Of a DNA stretch of 64,000 nucleotides, positions 25,007 through 34,750 are shown piece by piece. Below the pieces are notes generated by a model. It had not been told where the DNA came from. It did no database searches and worked only from the letters and a program-made list of their open reading frames with translations. Origin of the DNA: Pollutimonas nitritireducens. GTDB lineage: Bacteria; Pseudomonadota; Gammaproteobacteria; Burkholderiales; Burkholderiaceae_B. The stretch spans positions 248,001 to 312,000 of the forward strand of contig NZ_PDNV01000004.1 in assembly GCF_002849615.1 (NCBI RefSeq), given 5' to 3'. Positions within the stretch are counted from its first letter, which is position 1. Every line of letters begins with the position of its first letter. The position numbers and the translations under genes were made by a program.

Positions 25007-26107
25007 TTATCCCCGATGCTTCCGCAAATAATCAAGCACCGCCTGCTGCCCACCGCAGAACTCGATGCGAGTCGATCTGCGCTGCCGCTGGTAGTTATAC
25101 ATGGGGTCGTAGTATTCGGTCAGCAGGCCCTCAATCCAGCCCATGTGCATCTCAACCGCGCCGCTGCGCTCCTGCTCGGCCAGCGCGGCGCTCATGATTG
25201 CCGCCAGACGCCGGTGACGATCGCCCCCCAGTCGCCTGACGATGTTGTCCAGACTTTGACGCAGTCGTTCAGCGTATAAGCCAAAGCCCCTTTCCTCGCC
25301 ATGCAACCTGTCGAACTCGGTCCGCAAGCCAAGTACATAATCGCGCACTATACGTTGCACCCGGTTTTCCAGGCTATCTTCCAGCCATACGATCGGATAG
25401 GTCTGCATGCCTTGATACAGCTGCAATGGCAAGCTGCAGCTGCCTATTGCCCGGCTCTCATCTTCCACCACAAACAAGTCGTGACCCGCCGCGCGCTTCT
25501 TCAGTATATCGATGGCCAGGGAATTCTCGAAGTCGATTTGCACGGGCTGGCCGGCGGCATGTTTTCCAAAGCTGGAGCCGCGATGCCGCGCATGCCCTTC
25601 AAGGTCCAGACTGTTAGCCAGCTGGAGCAGTACATCGGTCTTGCCGGTGCCAGTCATGCCACCCAGCACAACGAATCCGCAGTCCTTCACTGCCTGTTCG
25701 GTGGTCTCAAGCAGAAAAGTGCGCATGCTCTTGTAGCCACCGATCACACGCGGATATTCGATGCCGGCCTCGTCTTTCAACCATTGCTGTACAACGTGCG
25801 AGCGCAAGCCTCCGCGAAAGCAATACAGGTAACCGTTCGGATGGGCCCGCGCATACGCCGCCCATGCTGCAATGCGTTGCGCCTTGATCTGTCCCGATAC
25901 GAGTTGATGGCCCAGGGCGATGGCCGCATCCTGGCCCTTCTGTTTGTAGCAGAGCCCGACTTTTTGCCGCTCGATATCATCCATGAGCGGCAGATTGACG
26001 ACACCCGGGAAAGACCCTTTGCCAAACTCGATGGGCGCGCGGGCGTCCATCATGGGCACATCGTCCAGGAACAGGTTCCGATAGTTGCTGGTGTCCTCGC
26101 GCATCAC
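25007..26107 (-). CDS. mnmH: tRNA 2-selenouridine synthase
   Basis: 366 residues (MnmH, also SelU or YbbB). Converts 2-thiouridine at the wobble position of certain tRNAs to 2-selenouridine through a geranylated intermediate, using selenophosphate. The N-terminal rhodanese domain carries the catalytic Cys96 in [12 protein letters not shown] (Cys97 in E. coli); the C-terminal P-loop domain has GGMTGTGKT (149-157). Its ATG overlaps the selD stop codon by 4 bases, so it is coupled to the gene that supplies selenophosphate. Confidence 0.95.
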   Translation of the reverse strand: MMREDTSNYRNLFLDDVPMMDARAPIEFGKGSFPGVVNLPLMDDIERQKVGLCYKQKGQDAAIALGHQLVSGQIKAQRIAAWAAYARAHPNGYLYCFRGGLRSHVVQQWLKDEAGIEYPRVIGGYKSMRTFLLETTEQAVKDCGFVVLGGMTGTGKTDVLLQLANSLDLEGHARHRGSSFGKHAAGQPVQIDFENSLAIDILKKRAAGHDLFVVEDESRAIGSCSLPLQLYQGMQTYPIVWLEDSLENRVQRIVRDYVLGLRTEFDRLHGEERGFGLYAERLRQSLDNIVRRLGGDRHRRLAAIMSAALAEQERSGAVEMHMGWIEGLLTEYYDPMYNYQRQRRSTRIEFCGGQQAVLDYLRKHRG

Positions 26108-27138
26108 ACCACTTCTATTGCGTAGGCCTGTCTCTCAATCAGTTCGCCGATCGGCGCCAACTGAAGGCCGAACTCCGCCGCCGCAGCAAGGAAGTCGGCT
26201 TCGCCTTCAGGCACAACCGCCACCAGCAGGCCTCCGCTGGTCTGAGGATCGCAAAGCAAGTTCAGTCGTTCCTGGCTGATGGGAGCAATGCGTTCGCCAT
26301 AGCTGTCAAAGTTGCGACCAGTGCCCCCGGGTACGCAGCCTTCACTGAGGTAATAATCCACGCCAGGCAGGCGCGGCACTTTGTCAAACTCAATGCGGGC
26401 GCTTACGCCGCTGCCGTCCGTCATTTCGACCAAGTGGCCAAGCAGGCCGAAACCGGTGACATCAGTCATGGCCTTGACGCCATCCAATTTACCAAAGCGG
26501 CTTCCTGGTTTATTCAGCGTACACATCCAGTCGCGCGCCAGTCCGATGTCCTCGGCGCGCAACTTGGACTGTTTCTCGGCGGTGGTCAGGATACCGATGC
26601 CCAGTGGTTTGGTCAGGTATAGCTTGCAACCAACCGTGCCGGTGTCATTACGTTTGAGGAAGGCCTTGTCCACCACCCCAGTGACGGCAAGGCCGAAGAT
26701 CGGCTCCGGTGCATCGATGGAGTGCCCGCCGGCCAAAGGAATCCCGGCCGCTTCGCAGGCCGAACGCCCACCGCAAATCACTTCGCGCGCAACTTCCGGC
26801 GGCAACAGATTGACCGGCCATCCGAGGATGGCGATGGCCAGCAGTGGATCGCCACCCATGGCGTAAATATCGCTGATTGCATTGGTCGCCGCTATACGCC
26901 CGAAATCGAAGGGGTCGTCCACGATCGGCATGAAAAAATCCGTGGTCGACACCACGCCGCGCTGCTCGTCCAACGCGTAGACGGCCGCGTCATCGCGGGA
27001 GGCGTTGCCGACCCACAGATTGGGATCCAGATGCTGTGCGCCGCTACCCGCCAGTATCACCTCCAGCACCTTGGGCGAGATTTTGCAACCGCAACCGGCT
27101 CCGTGGCTGTACTGAGTAAGGCGTATGGGACTGTTCAT
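26104..27138 (-). CDS. selD: Selenide, water dikinase (selenophosphate synthase)
   Basis: 344 residues. Makes selenophosphate from selenide and ATP. The start at 27138 has GGAG upstream and the protein opens with [18 protein letters not shown], as in E. coli SelD; Cys16 occupies the catalytic Cys/Sec position, so no UGA recoding is needed. DDAAVY (Asp metal ligands), [31 protein letters not shown] and [11 protein letters not shown] are all present. selA and selB are not in the window, so the only visible use of selenophosphate is tRNA modification by the coupled mnmH. Confidence 0.96.
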   Translation of the reverse strand: MNSPIRLTQYSHGAGCGCKISPKVLEVILAGSGAQHLDPNLWVGNASRDDAAVYALDEQRGVVSTTDFFMPIVDDPFDFGRIAATNAISDIYAMGGDPLLAIAILGWPVNLLPPEVAREVICGGRSACEAAGIPLAGGHSIDAPEPIFGLAVTGVVDKAFLKRNDTGTVGCKLYLTKPLGIGILTTAEKQSKLRAEDIGLARDWMCTLNKPGSRFGKLDGVKAMTDVTGFGLLGHLVEMTDGSGVSARIEFDKVPRLPGVDYYLSEGCVPGGTGRNFDSYGERIAPISQERLNLLCDPQTSGGLLVAVVPEGEADFLAAAAEFGLQLAPIGELIERQAYAIEVV

Positions 27139-27489
27139 GACTACTCCGCTATGGCTCAACGCTGGCAATTCTATACCTTTCATTCCCTGTGGCTTTGCAT
27201 TCTCACAATGGGCCAAAAGCTGTAATCCATTCATCTTAGTTGCAACCGCAGGTTTCTGATTCATTCAACGACATGATACCTGCCTGACAGAGCGCATTAG
27301 TCATGGCTCGTGAACGTTTCTCCCCGATCTCGCCAGGAACAGCTCACACGGCCGTTTACATTTGCTTCAGAACGTACGCGGGAGGATACGTTTTGTCATT
27401 GCACCATTCCTGCGAGTTGCTAGGATCATGCCTGGTATGAACCGCGCATCCGCACGGTGTCCTCCGCTCAACCCTACCGGGAGAAAATT
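27139..27489. other. 351-bp non-coding spacer between selD and the His-rich protein gene
   Basis: This spacer carries the promoters of two divergent genes. I found no convincing -35/-10 pair, no strong hairpin and no RNA gene. A ribosome site GGGAGAAA precedes the rightward start. In-frame extension of selD leftwards (to 27264) is possible but has no family similarity. Confidence 0.6.
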
Positions 27490-28992
27490 ATGGCATCTGT
27501 ACTCAATGGCTTATGGAACAGGGACCAGCTCTCTGATATTGGCAATGTATTCGGCGTTGCGAACAAAGGCCTGGTCACGGCTCTGGACGCCTTCCACCAA
27601 TTCAGCAACCGCGACGGGCAAGGCCGCGATCATGGACTTAGCCACGGACGCGGAAACGACTTTGAGCCAGGCCCTGATCACGGACATAGCCACGGAAACG
27701 GAAATGGCCACGGGCATGGTAACGAGCATGGCAATCCCAATCGATTTACCGCCGAGCTGAAGGATGCCAGCGGCACCGCGACCTTCGTCACCGATTTTGG
27801 CAGTATTCCTGTCCAATGGTCGGGAGAAGGCGAGGCTATCGCGCGCCGCCAGGGCGACAAACTCACGATCAATCTGACTGGAGAGCTATTGCTGACGGCC
27901 CCCGACGGCCGCGAGTTTTCCATCACACCTTCCGACCTGCTACGCTTGCGCGATGGCCTGGGCGACACAGGTGAGCTGACATTGGACGATATCAAGGACG
28001 CCGCAGCGCCATTGATCGAATTTCTGGCTGCACGCGGCATTGACGCCACAGGCGCCAGCCTGGATGGCGAAACGCTAAGCTTTGCCTTTGATATCTCCGA
28101 CGCGGCGGCCCTGCCGCCCAATATGTCGCTGACCGAGGCCTTCACAAATTCCACTATCGACCTCACGGTCGTGGCCGAGGTCATGAAGAATCTGGTCGTT
28201 GACCTTGTCACGACGGAGGGCGCAATTGATTTGGGGACCAATTTTCCGATCGGCCAGTTCCTTAACGAAGTCATAGTGGAAGGCGGGGGCACGCTGGATC
28301 TCGGACCAATATCCATTGATGCAAACGGCTCTTCCACGTTCGACGTGTCTACACTGACCACAACCGTGGATGCCGACATCGTTATCGATGCGGGCGACTC
28401 GGCCCTGCCTGGCTGGTCAGTCATGCTCGGTGGTGGCGATGACAGCATCAGCTTACGGGTCGAATCCGATGACGGTGTCATCGATTCCGGCGTCAGCACA
28501 AATCGACAGATCGACCTGGGCGCCGGCGACAACACGCTCTACCTCGCGGGCGGACTGGGTGTAACCGTGGAGGCTGGCAAAGGCGATAACTGGATCCAGT
28601 TCACTGAGCAAGTGTCCAACTTGGCGGATGTGGGCAGCGAAGCAGGCATCCGCGCCAGCGTGATCAATGTCAGGGACTTCAGCGCCGGCGATGAGTTGGT
28701 GTTTGGTCAACATGCCGACGGTGCCGGTGCGCGCGAACTTACAGGCATCGTGCTGGAAGGTGAGCAGGTAAATGTAGCCATGGACGCCAGCGCGGATTTA
28801 TTGGTCAAGCTGCAGACTGCCGCAGCGAATGTCGCCGTTGACAGCTGGACGACTTTCCAGCATCAGGATGACACCTTCGTGTTCGTCCAGAACGGCAGCG
28901 GCGAACTGGAAACCGGTGACGGCCTGATCCAACTGGTCGGCTATACAGGTGAGTTGAATAGCAGCAATTTTGTGCTGCCTGTCGCCGCGTGA
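27490..28992 (+). CDS. Hypothetical acidic protein with His/Gly-rich segment and RTX-like motifs
   Basis: 500 residues, strongly acidic, not assigned to a family. No signal peptide. Residues 47-81 are a His/Gly/Asn-rich tract (units such as HGHSHGNGNGHGHGN), a likely metal-binding segment. The rest is predicted beta-rich, with three RTX-like glycine-aspartate motifs: LGGGDDSIS (313), LGAGDNTLY (343) and AGKGDNWIQ (362). The C-terminus ends in aliphatic residues (NFVLPVAA). These traits fit a protein exported by a type I system through a C-terminal signal, but no such system is in the window. GGGAGAAA precedes the start. Confidence 0.7.
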   Translation: MASVLNGLWNRDQLSDIGNVFGVANKGLVTALDAFHQFSNRDGQGRDHGLSHGRGNDFEPGPDHGHSHGNGNGHGHGNEHGNPNRFTAELKDASGTATFVTDFGSIPVQWSGEGEAIARRQGDKLTINLTGELLLTAPDGREFSITPSDLLRLRDGLGDTGELTLDDIKDAAAPLIEFLAARGIDATGASLDGETLSFAFDISDAAALPPNMSLTEAFTNSTIDLTVVAEVMKNLVVDLVTTEGAIDLGTNFPIGQFLNEVIVEGGGTLDLGPISIDANGSSTFDVSTLTTTVDADIVIDAGDSALPGWSVMLGGGDDSISLRVESDDGVIDSGVSTNRQIDLGAGDNTLYLAGGLGVTVEAGKGDNWIQFTEQVSNLADVGSEAGIRASVINVRDFSAGDELVFGQHADGAGARELTGIVLEGEQVNVAMDASADLLVKLQTAAANVAVDSWTTFQHQDDTFVFVQNGSGELETGDGLIQLVGYTGELNSSNFVLPVAA

Positions 28993-29064
28993 TTTTTTAA
29001 ACGCAGCAATGCTGTGTAATTGACTGGAGCGCCCCGCCAACAAAGCGCGGCGCTCACTTCGCGT

Positions 29065-30354
29065 CTATGGCTGTGTCGCCAATCGCGACACGCTGGTGGC
29101 GGCGGCAAGCAGGCGCGTGTCTTCTCCAAACGCGCCGACCAGTTGAGCACCGATTGGGAGACCTGTCGGGCCGACGTCACAAGGGAACGACACGGTCGGA
29201 ACATGCAGCATCGACCACAAGGCCCCGAAACGCGGGTCGCCCGCTTCCTGATGGCCGGCCTCCGCCTCCCCCGACGCTGCGGGGTAAAGCAAGCCATCGA
29301 AACCTTGCATCATATCGGCGAACATTTGTTGGCCACGCTGGACCTGCTGTCGTATCGACGCATATTCATCAAATGTAACGCCCGCCGCTGCCGTTAACCG
29401 CGTCTGCAGCCGGGTACTTAAAGCATCACGGTGCATTTCGAATTCATGCGCCAGGTTCTGGAGAGCCTCGAACATGAAAAGCCGTGGCTGTTGTATTGCG
29501 AGGGCTTCCAGCATGGCCGGAAGTCGAACAGGCACCACGCGCGCACCACTGGCTTCCAGGCGCCGGACCAGTTCTTCGATCGCACGGTGCGTTTCGGAGG
29601 AAATGTAATCCCATTGCCGCGATCGGCACAGTGCGATCTGCGGTCGTTCAATGCCGTGCCCAGCCGTCCGTGCGCCCTGCAAGCCCATGGTGAAGTACGC
29701 GGCGTCAGGCACATCGCGGGTAATGACGCCAATCGTGTCCTGCGTGTGACTTAACGTCTTGAGGCCCGCGGTACCGATGAGGCCAAAGCTGGGCTTATAG
29801 CCGATCAAGCCACAATAGAGAGCGGGGCGGACGATCGAGCCGGTGGTCTGGGTGCCAAACGCCACGGGCACCATCCCTGCGGCTACGGCGGCCGCTGAAC
29901 CGCTCGACGATCCGCCAGGCGTGTGGGAGACACGCAAAGGATTGCGTGCTTCGCTCGGCGTCTGCGTTGCGAATTCCCCGGTTGCAACTTTACCCATGAG
30001 CACGGCCCCTTGCCGGCGTGCGAGCCTCACACAGGCGGCATCTGCCCGGGGTTGGTGATCGGCATAAATAGGCGAACCATAACGGGTCGGGTATTCGGCT
30101 GTATCCAGCACATCCTTGACAGCGAAGGGCACACCGCTCAATAGACCATTTTTGTACCTGCCAGCATCGACGCGAGCGGCTTCTTCCAGTGCCCTTTCGG
30201 GATCGATCGCCACGAACGCCTTGATGTCATCATTACCCGCCTCGATAATATCAAGGCGGGCCTGCACGATAGCGGTTGCAGTCGCGCAACCTTCATGCAC
30301 CGCGCGGACGGTTTCCAGCACGCCGAGCCTATTCAATTGCTGAGATTGCATCAT
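29065..30354 (-). CDS. Amidase (amidase-signature family)
   Basis: 429 residues. Hydrolyses a carboxamide using the Ser-cisSer-Lys triad: Lys in FAVKDVLDT, cis-Ser in GGSSSGSAAAVAAG, nucleophilic Ser in QTTGSIVRPA. All three are intact. Resembles aspartyl-tRNA(Asn)/Glu-tRNA(Gln) amidotransferase subunit A only at superfamily level. Its ATG overlaps the stop codon of the Bug gene (ATGA), so the receptor is translated first; the ligand may be an amide that the enzyme cleaves after uptake (inference). A start further upstream at 30393 would lie inside the Bug gene. Confidence 0.9.
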   Translation of the reverse strand: MMQSQQLNRLGVLETVRAVHEGCATATAIVQARLDIIEAGNDDIKAFVAIDPERALEEAARVDAGRYKNGLLSGVPFAVKDVLDTAEYPTRYGSPIYADHQPRADAACVRLARRQGAVLMGKVATGEFATQTPSEARNPLRVSHTPGGSSSGSAAAVAAGMVPVAFGTQTTGSIVRPALYCGLIGYKPSFGLIGTAGLKTLSHTQDTIGVITRDVPDAAYFTMGLQGARTAGHGIERPQIALCRSRQWDYISSETHRAIEELVRRLEASGARVVPVRLPAMLEALAIQQPRLFMFEALQNLAHEFEMHRDALSTRLQTRLTAAAGVTFDEYASIRQQVQRGQQMFADMMQGFDGLLYPAASGEAEAGHQEAGDPRFGALWSMLHVPTVSFPCDVGPTGLPIGAQLVGAFGEDTRLLAAATSVSRLATQP

Positions 30355-31337
30355 TCGACCGAGATTCCCGCTTCCTTGATCACTTTCGCCCATTTGTCGA
30401 ATTCACTTTGCACGAAGGCCGTGAATGATTGACTCGATGAACCATCCGGTTCGGCGCCGAGCGTGAGCAGTTGTTTTTGTACGTCAGGTGTTTCGAGGAT
30501 AGCCAAAACTTCCCTGTTGAGCCGCTGCACGATAGCTTCATCCGTACCCGTCGGCACGAACAAGCCGAACCAGCCCGATACGTCATAACCAGGCAATCCC
30601 GACTCCGCCACGGTTGGCACCTCAGGCAGCAGTGCAGAGCGTTTTTCCGTGGTGACGGCGAGTGCGCGCAACTTTCCTGATGTAATGTGCGGCAGGCATA
30701 ACGGCACATTACAGAACATCATCGGAACACGACCGGGCAATAGGTCGGCCAATGCGTCACCTCCCCCCTTGTATGGCACATGTAGCATCTTGCCCTTGGT
30801 CATGGTTCTGAACAGCTCCCCGGACAAATGCATACTTCCGCCATTGCCGGTCGACGCGTAGGCGTACTCCTGCTCTTGAATAAGGGCGATGAGTTCGGAC
30901 ACATTTTTCGCCGGCACATCTGGGTGCACCACTAAGATATTGGCCGACTTTGCAAGATTGGTAATCGGACGAAAATCTTTCAGCGGGTCAAAACGCAAAT
31001 TCTTGAACAGACTGGGATTGACCGCGTTCGTACTGGTCGGTCCCACCAGAAGCGTGTAACCATCGAGTGTAGCACGGGCGGCTATCGCAGCGCCAATATT
31101 GCCGCCTGCGCCCGGCTTATTCTGCACGATAACCGGTACATCAAGACGCGCTGAAAGGCCGTTTGCAACAATACGGGCCAGCACATCAGTTGTACTGCCT
31201 GCCCCAAAGGGGACGATCATGGTCACAGGGTGACTTGGATAAGTACCTTGCGATTGCGCAGCAATAGGCGCGAACAACAGGCCTGGTACCAGCAAAGCGC
31301 CCATTAGGCGTATTAACGAATTTCGGCGCGTGCGCAT
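30351..31337 (-). CDS. Bug/TctC-family tripartite tricarboxylate receptor
   Basis: 328 residues from ATG 31337, with AAGGAAAC upstream. The signal peptide has a double-arginine start (MRTRRNSLIRLMGALLVPGLLF) but no full Tat motif. Family blocks: VTMIVPFGAGSTTDVLARIVANGL, VQNKPGAGGNIGAAIA, MLHVPYKGGGDALADLLPG. First gene of a two-gene operon with the amidase, divergent from a LysR gene across a spacer holding a perfect palindrome. Confidence 0.93.
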   Translation of the reverse strand: MRTRRNSLIRLMGALLVPGLLFAPIAAQSQGTYPSHPVTMIVPFGAGSTTDVLARIVANGLSARLDVPVIVQNKPGAGGNIGAAIAARATLDGYTLLVGPTSTNAVNPSLFKNLRFDPLKDFRPITNLAKSANILVVHPDVPAKNVSELIALIQEQEYAYASTGNGGSMHLSGELFRTMTKGKMLHVPYKGGGDALADLLPGRVPMMFCNVPLCLPHITSGKLRALAVTTEKRSALLPEVPTVAESGLPGYDVSGWFGLFVPTGTDEAIVQRLNREVLAILETPDVQKQLLTLGAEPDGSSSQSFTAFVQSEFDKWAKVIKEAGISVE

Positions 31338-31445
31338 CGTACGTTTCCTTGGAAGTGATGAGCGCGGCCAGCCGATGCTGTGCGCTTTGAAAATGCAAAG
31401 TGTAGCCATGCTGCATAATGTCGTCCAATATGATTAAAGTGATTA

Positions 31446-31468
31446 ATTAGGTCTTCTATCGACCTAAT
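31446..31468. promoter_or_regulatory. LysR-type operator between Bug-amidase operon and LysR gene
   Basis: ATTAGGTC (31446-31453), seven bases, GACCTAAT (31461-31468): a perfect 8-bp inverted repeat 22 bp before the LysR start codon and about 110 bp before the Bug start. Length and position fit the recognition binding site of the LysR encoded at 31490, controlling both itself and the divergent operon. Confidence 0.65.
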
Positions 31469-31489
31469 AGCTCCTAAAAGAGGATCCAT

Positions 31490-32392
31490 ATGCTTTTACA
31501 ATCGCGTGCGTTGCGCGCATTCGTGGTGGTGGCAGAGGAGTTGCACTTTGGGCACGCGGCGAAACGACTGAATATCAGCCAGCCCCCTCTTAGCCAACTT
31601 ATACGTCGCTTCGAGGCTCAGCTTGGCACCACTCTTTTTGTTCGAAGCACTCGCTCCGTTCAATTAACACCCGCAGGCGAGCGGTTGCAGCGTTGGACCC
31701 AGGAGCAAGCGGCGGACGGCGCCGCTTTATTGCATCAGCTACGGCGGCTCTCTGCTGGCGAAACCGGTACCGTAGAACTCGGCTTCAGCAGTTCGGTAGC
31801 CTACCGCCTACTTCCAAGGCTACTGAGCGCTTTACAGGTCCGTCGGCCAGATCTTACGATAAACCTTCAGGAAGGCCACTCGCAGAATCTGATCGAGAAA
31901 GTACGGGATTCACGCCTCGATATTGCGCTGGTGCGCAGACCCGCGGCGGCCAGCCTTGACGGCTTGCTCTTCAGGGTGGTCGAGCGTGAACCGTTTTACG
32001 TCGCCTTGCCCAGTGGGCATTCTTTAACACATAAAGCGAGCATCTCCGTCCAACAACTGGACGGACAACGTTTTATCGATTTCGAGAGCCACACCGCCAC
32101 TTATTTCCGCGAGCGGACCCATAGTCTTTTCGCTCGTTATCAGATACATCCTCATGTCGTGACCGCCAGCGCCATGCCTACGGTGCTCGCACTGGTGCAG
32201 GCGGGAATCGGCTTGGCGCTGGTTCCCGCATCTGCGGAAGTTTTGTACAGTAAAGAGATCCAATATCGGCCCTTAGACGAAGACGACCCGCTGTGCGCTG
32301 TCGAACTCTACAGCGTGCGCAGGCACAGCGAAGCCAATGCGGCCGTGCTCGCATTGGAAGACGTACTCCAGAGCTGCGTAGACCTGACTTAG
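31490..32392 (+). CDS. LysR-family transcriptional regulator
   Basis: 300 residues. HTH at 6-60 with LRAFVVVAEELHFGHAAKRLNISQPPLSQLIRRFEAQLG, the BenM/CatM-like form of the LysR helix-turn-helix. Effector domain with VELGFSSSVAYRLLPRLLSAL and ALVQAGIGLALVPASAE. GAGG lies before the ATG. Probable regulator of the divergent Bug-amidase operon. It converges on the TauE-family gene with 132 bp between stop codons that hold no clear feature. Confidence 0.93.
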   Translation: MLLQSRALRAFVVVAEELHFGHAAKRLNISQPPLSQLIRRFEAQLGTTLFVRSTRSVQLTPAGERLQRWTQEQAADGAALLHQLRRLSAGETGTVELGFSSSVAYRLLPRLLSALQVRRPDLTINLQEGHSQNLIEKVRDSRLDIALVRRPAAASLDGLLFRVVEREPFYVALPSGHSLTHKASISVQQLDGQRFIDFESHTATYFRERTHSLFARYQIHPHVVTASAMPTVLALVQAGIGLALVPASAEVLYSKEIQYRPLDEDDPLCAVELYSVRRHSEANAAVLALEDVLQSCVDLT

Positions 32393-32524
32393 ATGGACCC
32401 TTGAACGCCGAAACCGCAGCGCAGGCAGAAGCCTGGTTCGTCGCCGTGACTCCACCGCTACCTATCGACCGGCTGCGTGCAGCCAAGACCCAAGATTCTG
32501 CACTTGGCACTAACAGGTGTTGTG

Positions 32525-33310
32525 CTACAGGATATGGCGGGCAACCTGATAGGCACCTAACAAGGCAAGGCTGATAAAAAAGCATAGACGAAACAAACTT
32601 GGTGCGAGTCGCAGCCGCAATCGTTGGCCCGCATACATGCCGATCAAAGCAGGTATCAGCATGAGAAACGACGCGCCCGCCACAGCTGGTGAATAGCTAT
32701 CGTTAGCCCATAAGCCAAGGGCAAGCGCCACCGTGGAAACCGTGAACGACACGCCCATAGCCTGGATCAGGTCGTCGCGCTGCAAGCCGAGCGCCTGCAG
32801 GTATGGGACGGCGGGCACGACGAAGACGCCCGTAGCCGCCGTGACGATGCCGGTCAGCCCGCCCATAAGCGGGCCAGCCCACCGTTGAGCATTGGCTGGA
32901 ACAAAGAGTGGTTTGCCCAAAAACCCCCAGGCCGCATACGCGATAAGCGTCACCCCCAGTGCCGCGGACGCCAAGGCTCCTGCCGGCGCACCCAACACCG
33001 CCGCACCGGCCAGGGTACCGGCCACTATGCCCACTTGCATGCCTCCGATGCGCCGCACTATTGGCTTAAGTGTGCGCACCGGTCCCGCCTGCCAGATATT
33101 CGTGATCAGGGAGGGAATAATCAGCAATGCTGCGGCGTCGGCCGGAGGCATGAACAGTGCCAGCAAAGCCATGGAGATTGTCGGCAGGCCGAGGCCTACG
33201 ACGCCTTTGACCATGCCTGCGATCATGAAGACAACCGCAACCGAAAAAGGGTGCGCGCCCATGCCAGGGAGGCCCTGAAAGCCAGAACCACCTTGCAATA
33301 TCATGTCCAT
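32525..33310 (-). CDS. TauE/SafE-family membrane protein (probable anion exporter)
   Basis: 261 residues with about eight membrane segments. FMIAGMVKGVVGLGLPTISMALLALFMPPADAAALLIIPSLITNIWQ in the first half and GGLTGIVTAATGVFVVPAVPYLQALGL in the second are the repeated TauE motifs. Members export sulfite, sulfoacetate or related organosulfur anions; the substrate is unknown. The ATG at 33310 with GGAA upstream is preferred to a TTG at 33352. Divergent from the LysR gene at 33453. Confidence 0.9.
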   Translation of the reverse strand: MDMILQGGSGFQGLPGMGAHPFSVAVVFMIAGMVKGVVGLGLPTISMALLALFMPPADAAALLIIPSLITNIWQAGPVRTLKPIVRRIGGMQVGIVAGTLAGAAVLGAPAGALASAALGVTLIAYAAWGFLGKPLFVPANAQRWAGPLMGGLTGIVTAATGVFVVPAVPYLQALGLQRDDLIQAMGVSFTVSTVALALGLWANDSYSPAVAGASFLMLIPALIGMYAGQRLRLRLAPSLFRLCFFISLALLGAYQVARHIL

Positions 33311-33452
33311 CAAGTATTCCAATGGAAATCTCCAGCGGCGAGACGACGCCAATGCTTACGCCGGATTCTGGAGCGGTGCGTGCATTCTGACAATCTGGCT
33401 TTCACAAAGCCTGGCTAAGGCGGCACCTTAGGCAGGGATGCTATGATTTTTC

Positions 33453-34346
33453 ATGCGCTTCGATCTGATCGATCTCCGTCTTTTCCTGAACGTACATGAA
33501 ACGGGCACCATCACAGAGGGCGCGCGTAAATCCCATATGACGCTCGCATCGGCAAGCGAACGCATCAAAGGGATGGAATCAATTTTGGGCGTGGCCTTGT
33601 TGACCCGCAGCAGACGCGGCGTCGAGATCACCCCAGCCGGCAGAACACTGATCCACCATGCCCGGGTGGTCCTTCAACAAATGGACCGTATGCGGGGTGA
33701 ACTTGACTGCTACGGCAACGGAATAAAAGGGCATGTCCGGCTTCTTTGCAATACATCCGCACTTAGCGAGCATCTTCCCGAAATCCTCAACAGTTTTCTG
33801 AATATGAATCCGCAGATATCGATCGACATGGAGGAGCGGCTCAGCTTTGAGATTGCCGACGCCATCCGAAACGGCATGGGTGACATCGGGATGGTAGCCA
33901 GCTCTGCTAATCTGCAGGGACTGGAAGTCTTCCACTTTCGGCCCGATCCACTGACCCTTATTTGCGCGCGCCACCATGAGCTCGCCCAGCGCTCTTGCAT
34001 CACGCTGGCCGAGGTGGCTCACCTGGAATTCGTGGGCCTGGCGGGCGACAGTGCGCTGCAGGAGCACGTTGCCTACCATGCACGCAAGAGTGGCAAAGAG
34101 CTGACGTATCGCATACGGCTGCGGGGCATTGACGCAGTTTGCCGGATGGTGGGACACGGGATCGGGATTGCGGTCGTGCCACAAGCGGCGGCGATCCGTT
34201 ACGCCCGATCGGCACATATCAAGCGAATTGTGCTCACCGACGCGTGGGCATCCAGAGACCTGGTCCTTTGTGTCCGATCACTTGAAGAACTGCCGGCTTA
34301 TGTCAGAAAAATGCTGCACCATATCCTGGCCTTCTGCAAAGCCTGA
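33453..34346 (+). CDS. LysR-family transcriptional regulator
   Basis: 297 residues. HTH with DLRLFLNVHETGTITEGARKSHMTLASASERIKGMESILG; substrate-binding domain with VRLLCNTSALSEHLPEILNSFL and VGHGIGIAVVPQAA. The sequence TLASASERIKGME is typical of a LysR subgroup found beside TauE-type exporters. Its probable target is the divergent TauE gene, 142 bp away. Confidence 0.9.
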   Translation: MRFDLIDLRLFLNVHETGTITEGARKSHMTLASASERIKGMESILGVALLTRSRRGVEITPAGRTLIHHARVVLQQMDRMRGELDCYGNGIKGHVRLLCNTSALSEHLPEILNSFLNMNPQISIDMEERLSFEIADAIRNGMGDIGMVASSANLQGLEVFHFRPDPLTLICARHHELAQRSCITLAEVAHLEFVGLAGDSALQEHVAYHARKSGKELTYRIRLRGIDAVCRMVGHGIGIAVVPQAAAIRYARSAHIKRIVLTDAWASRDLVLCVRSLEELPAYVRKMLHHILAFCKA

Positions 34347-34404
34347 CTGATGCCGATGAGCCCGCATGGCAGCGAACTCCGGCGGCGGCATACGGCAAAG
34401 CGTG

Positions 34405-34713
34405 TCATGAGTCGGTTTTCTGCGTCAATATTGCATCCAATAATCCTGGAAATCGACTTTCAATATCCGTACGGCGCAAGCTATTCAAATGTATGGTTCC
34501 GCTATTCCTGGTGAACACCAGCCCGGCTTCACGCAGCACCTTGAAATGATGCGATACGGTAGATTTTGGACGCCCCCCGTCCAGTTCTCCACACGTTGCC
34601 GCTTCGACGCGGGCAAGGTGTCGAACGATATCGAGGCGTATGGAATCGCTCAAGGCGTAGAGCACGCGTTCGAGTGAAAGCTCGCTGGCGGCGGGATGTT
34701 TGAATGGGCGCAT
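34405..34713 (-). CDS. ArsR-family helix-turn-helix repressor
   Basis: 102 residues. Winged HTH: LERVLYALSDSIRLDIVRHLARVEAATCGELDGGRPKSTVSHHFKVLREAGLVFTRNSGTIHLNSLR. The metal-binding ELCVCDL of ArsR proper is absent; a lone Cys lies at ATCGEL. It is divergent from the old yellow enzyme gene and probably represses it. The start is uncertain: ATG 34713 gives the usual MRPFKHP opening, while ATG 34725 has a better AGGG site and adds four residues. Confidence 0.88.
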   Translation of the reverse strand: MRPFKHPAASELSLERVLYALSDSIRLDIVRHLARVEAATCGELDGGRPKSTVSHHFKVLREAGLVFTRNSGTIHLNSLRRTDIESRFPGLLDAILTQKTDS

Positions 34714-34750
34714 GAGCAATATCATACACATTGCCCTATAATTATTCTAA

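Noticed and set aside
25301-26125. Open frame of 274 codons on the plus strand opposite mnmH
   Set aside because: Antisense to a clear MnmH coding region, no ribosome site and no family-like motifs.
27079-27090. Possible selenocysteine codon in selD
   Set aside because: The catalytic position reads Cys (GAGCGCK); no in-frame TGA occurs.
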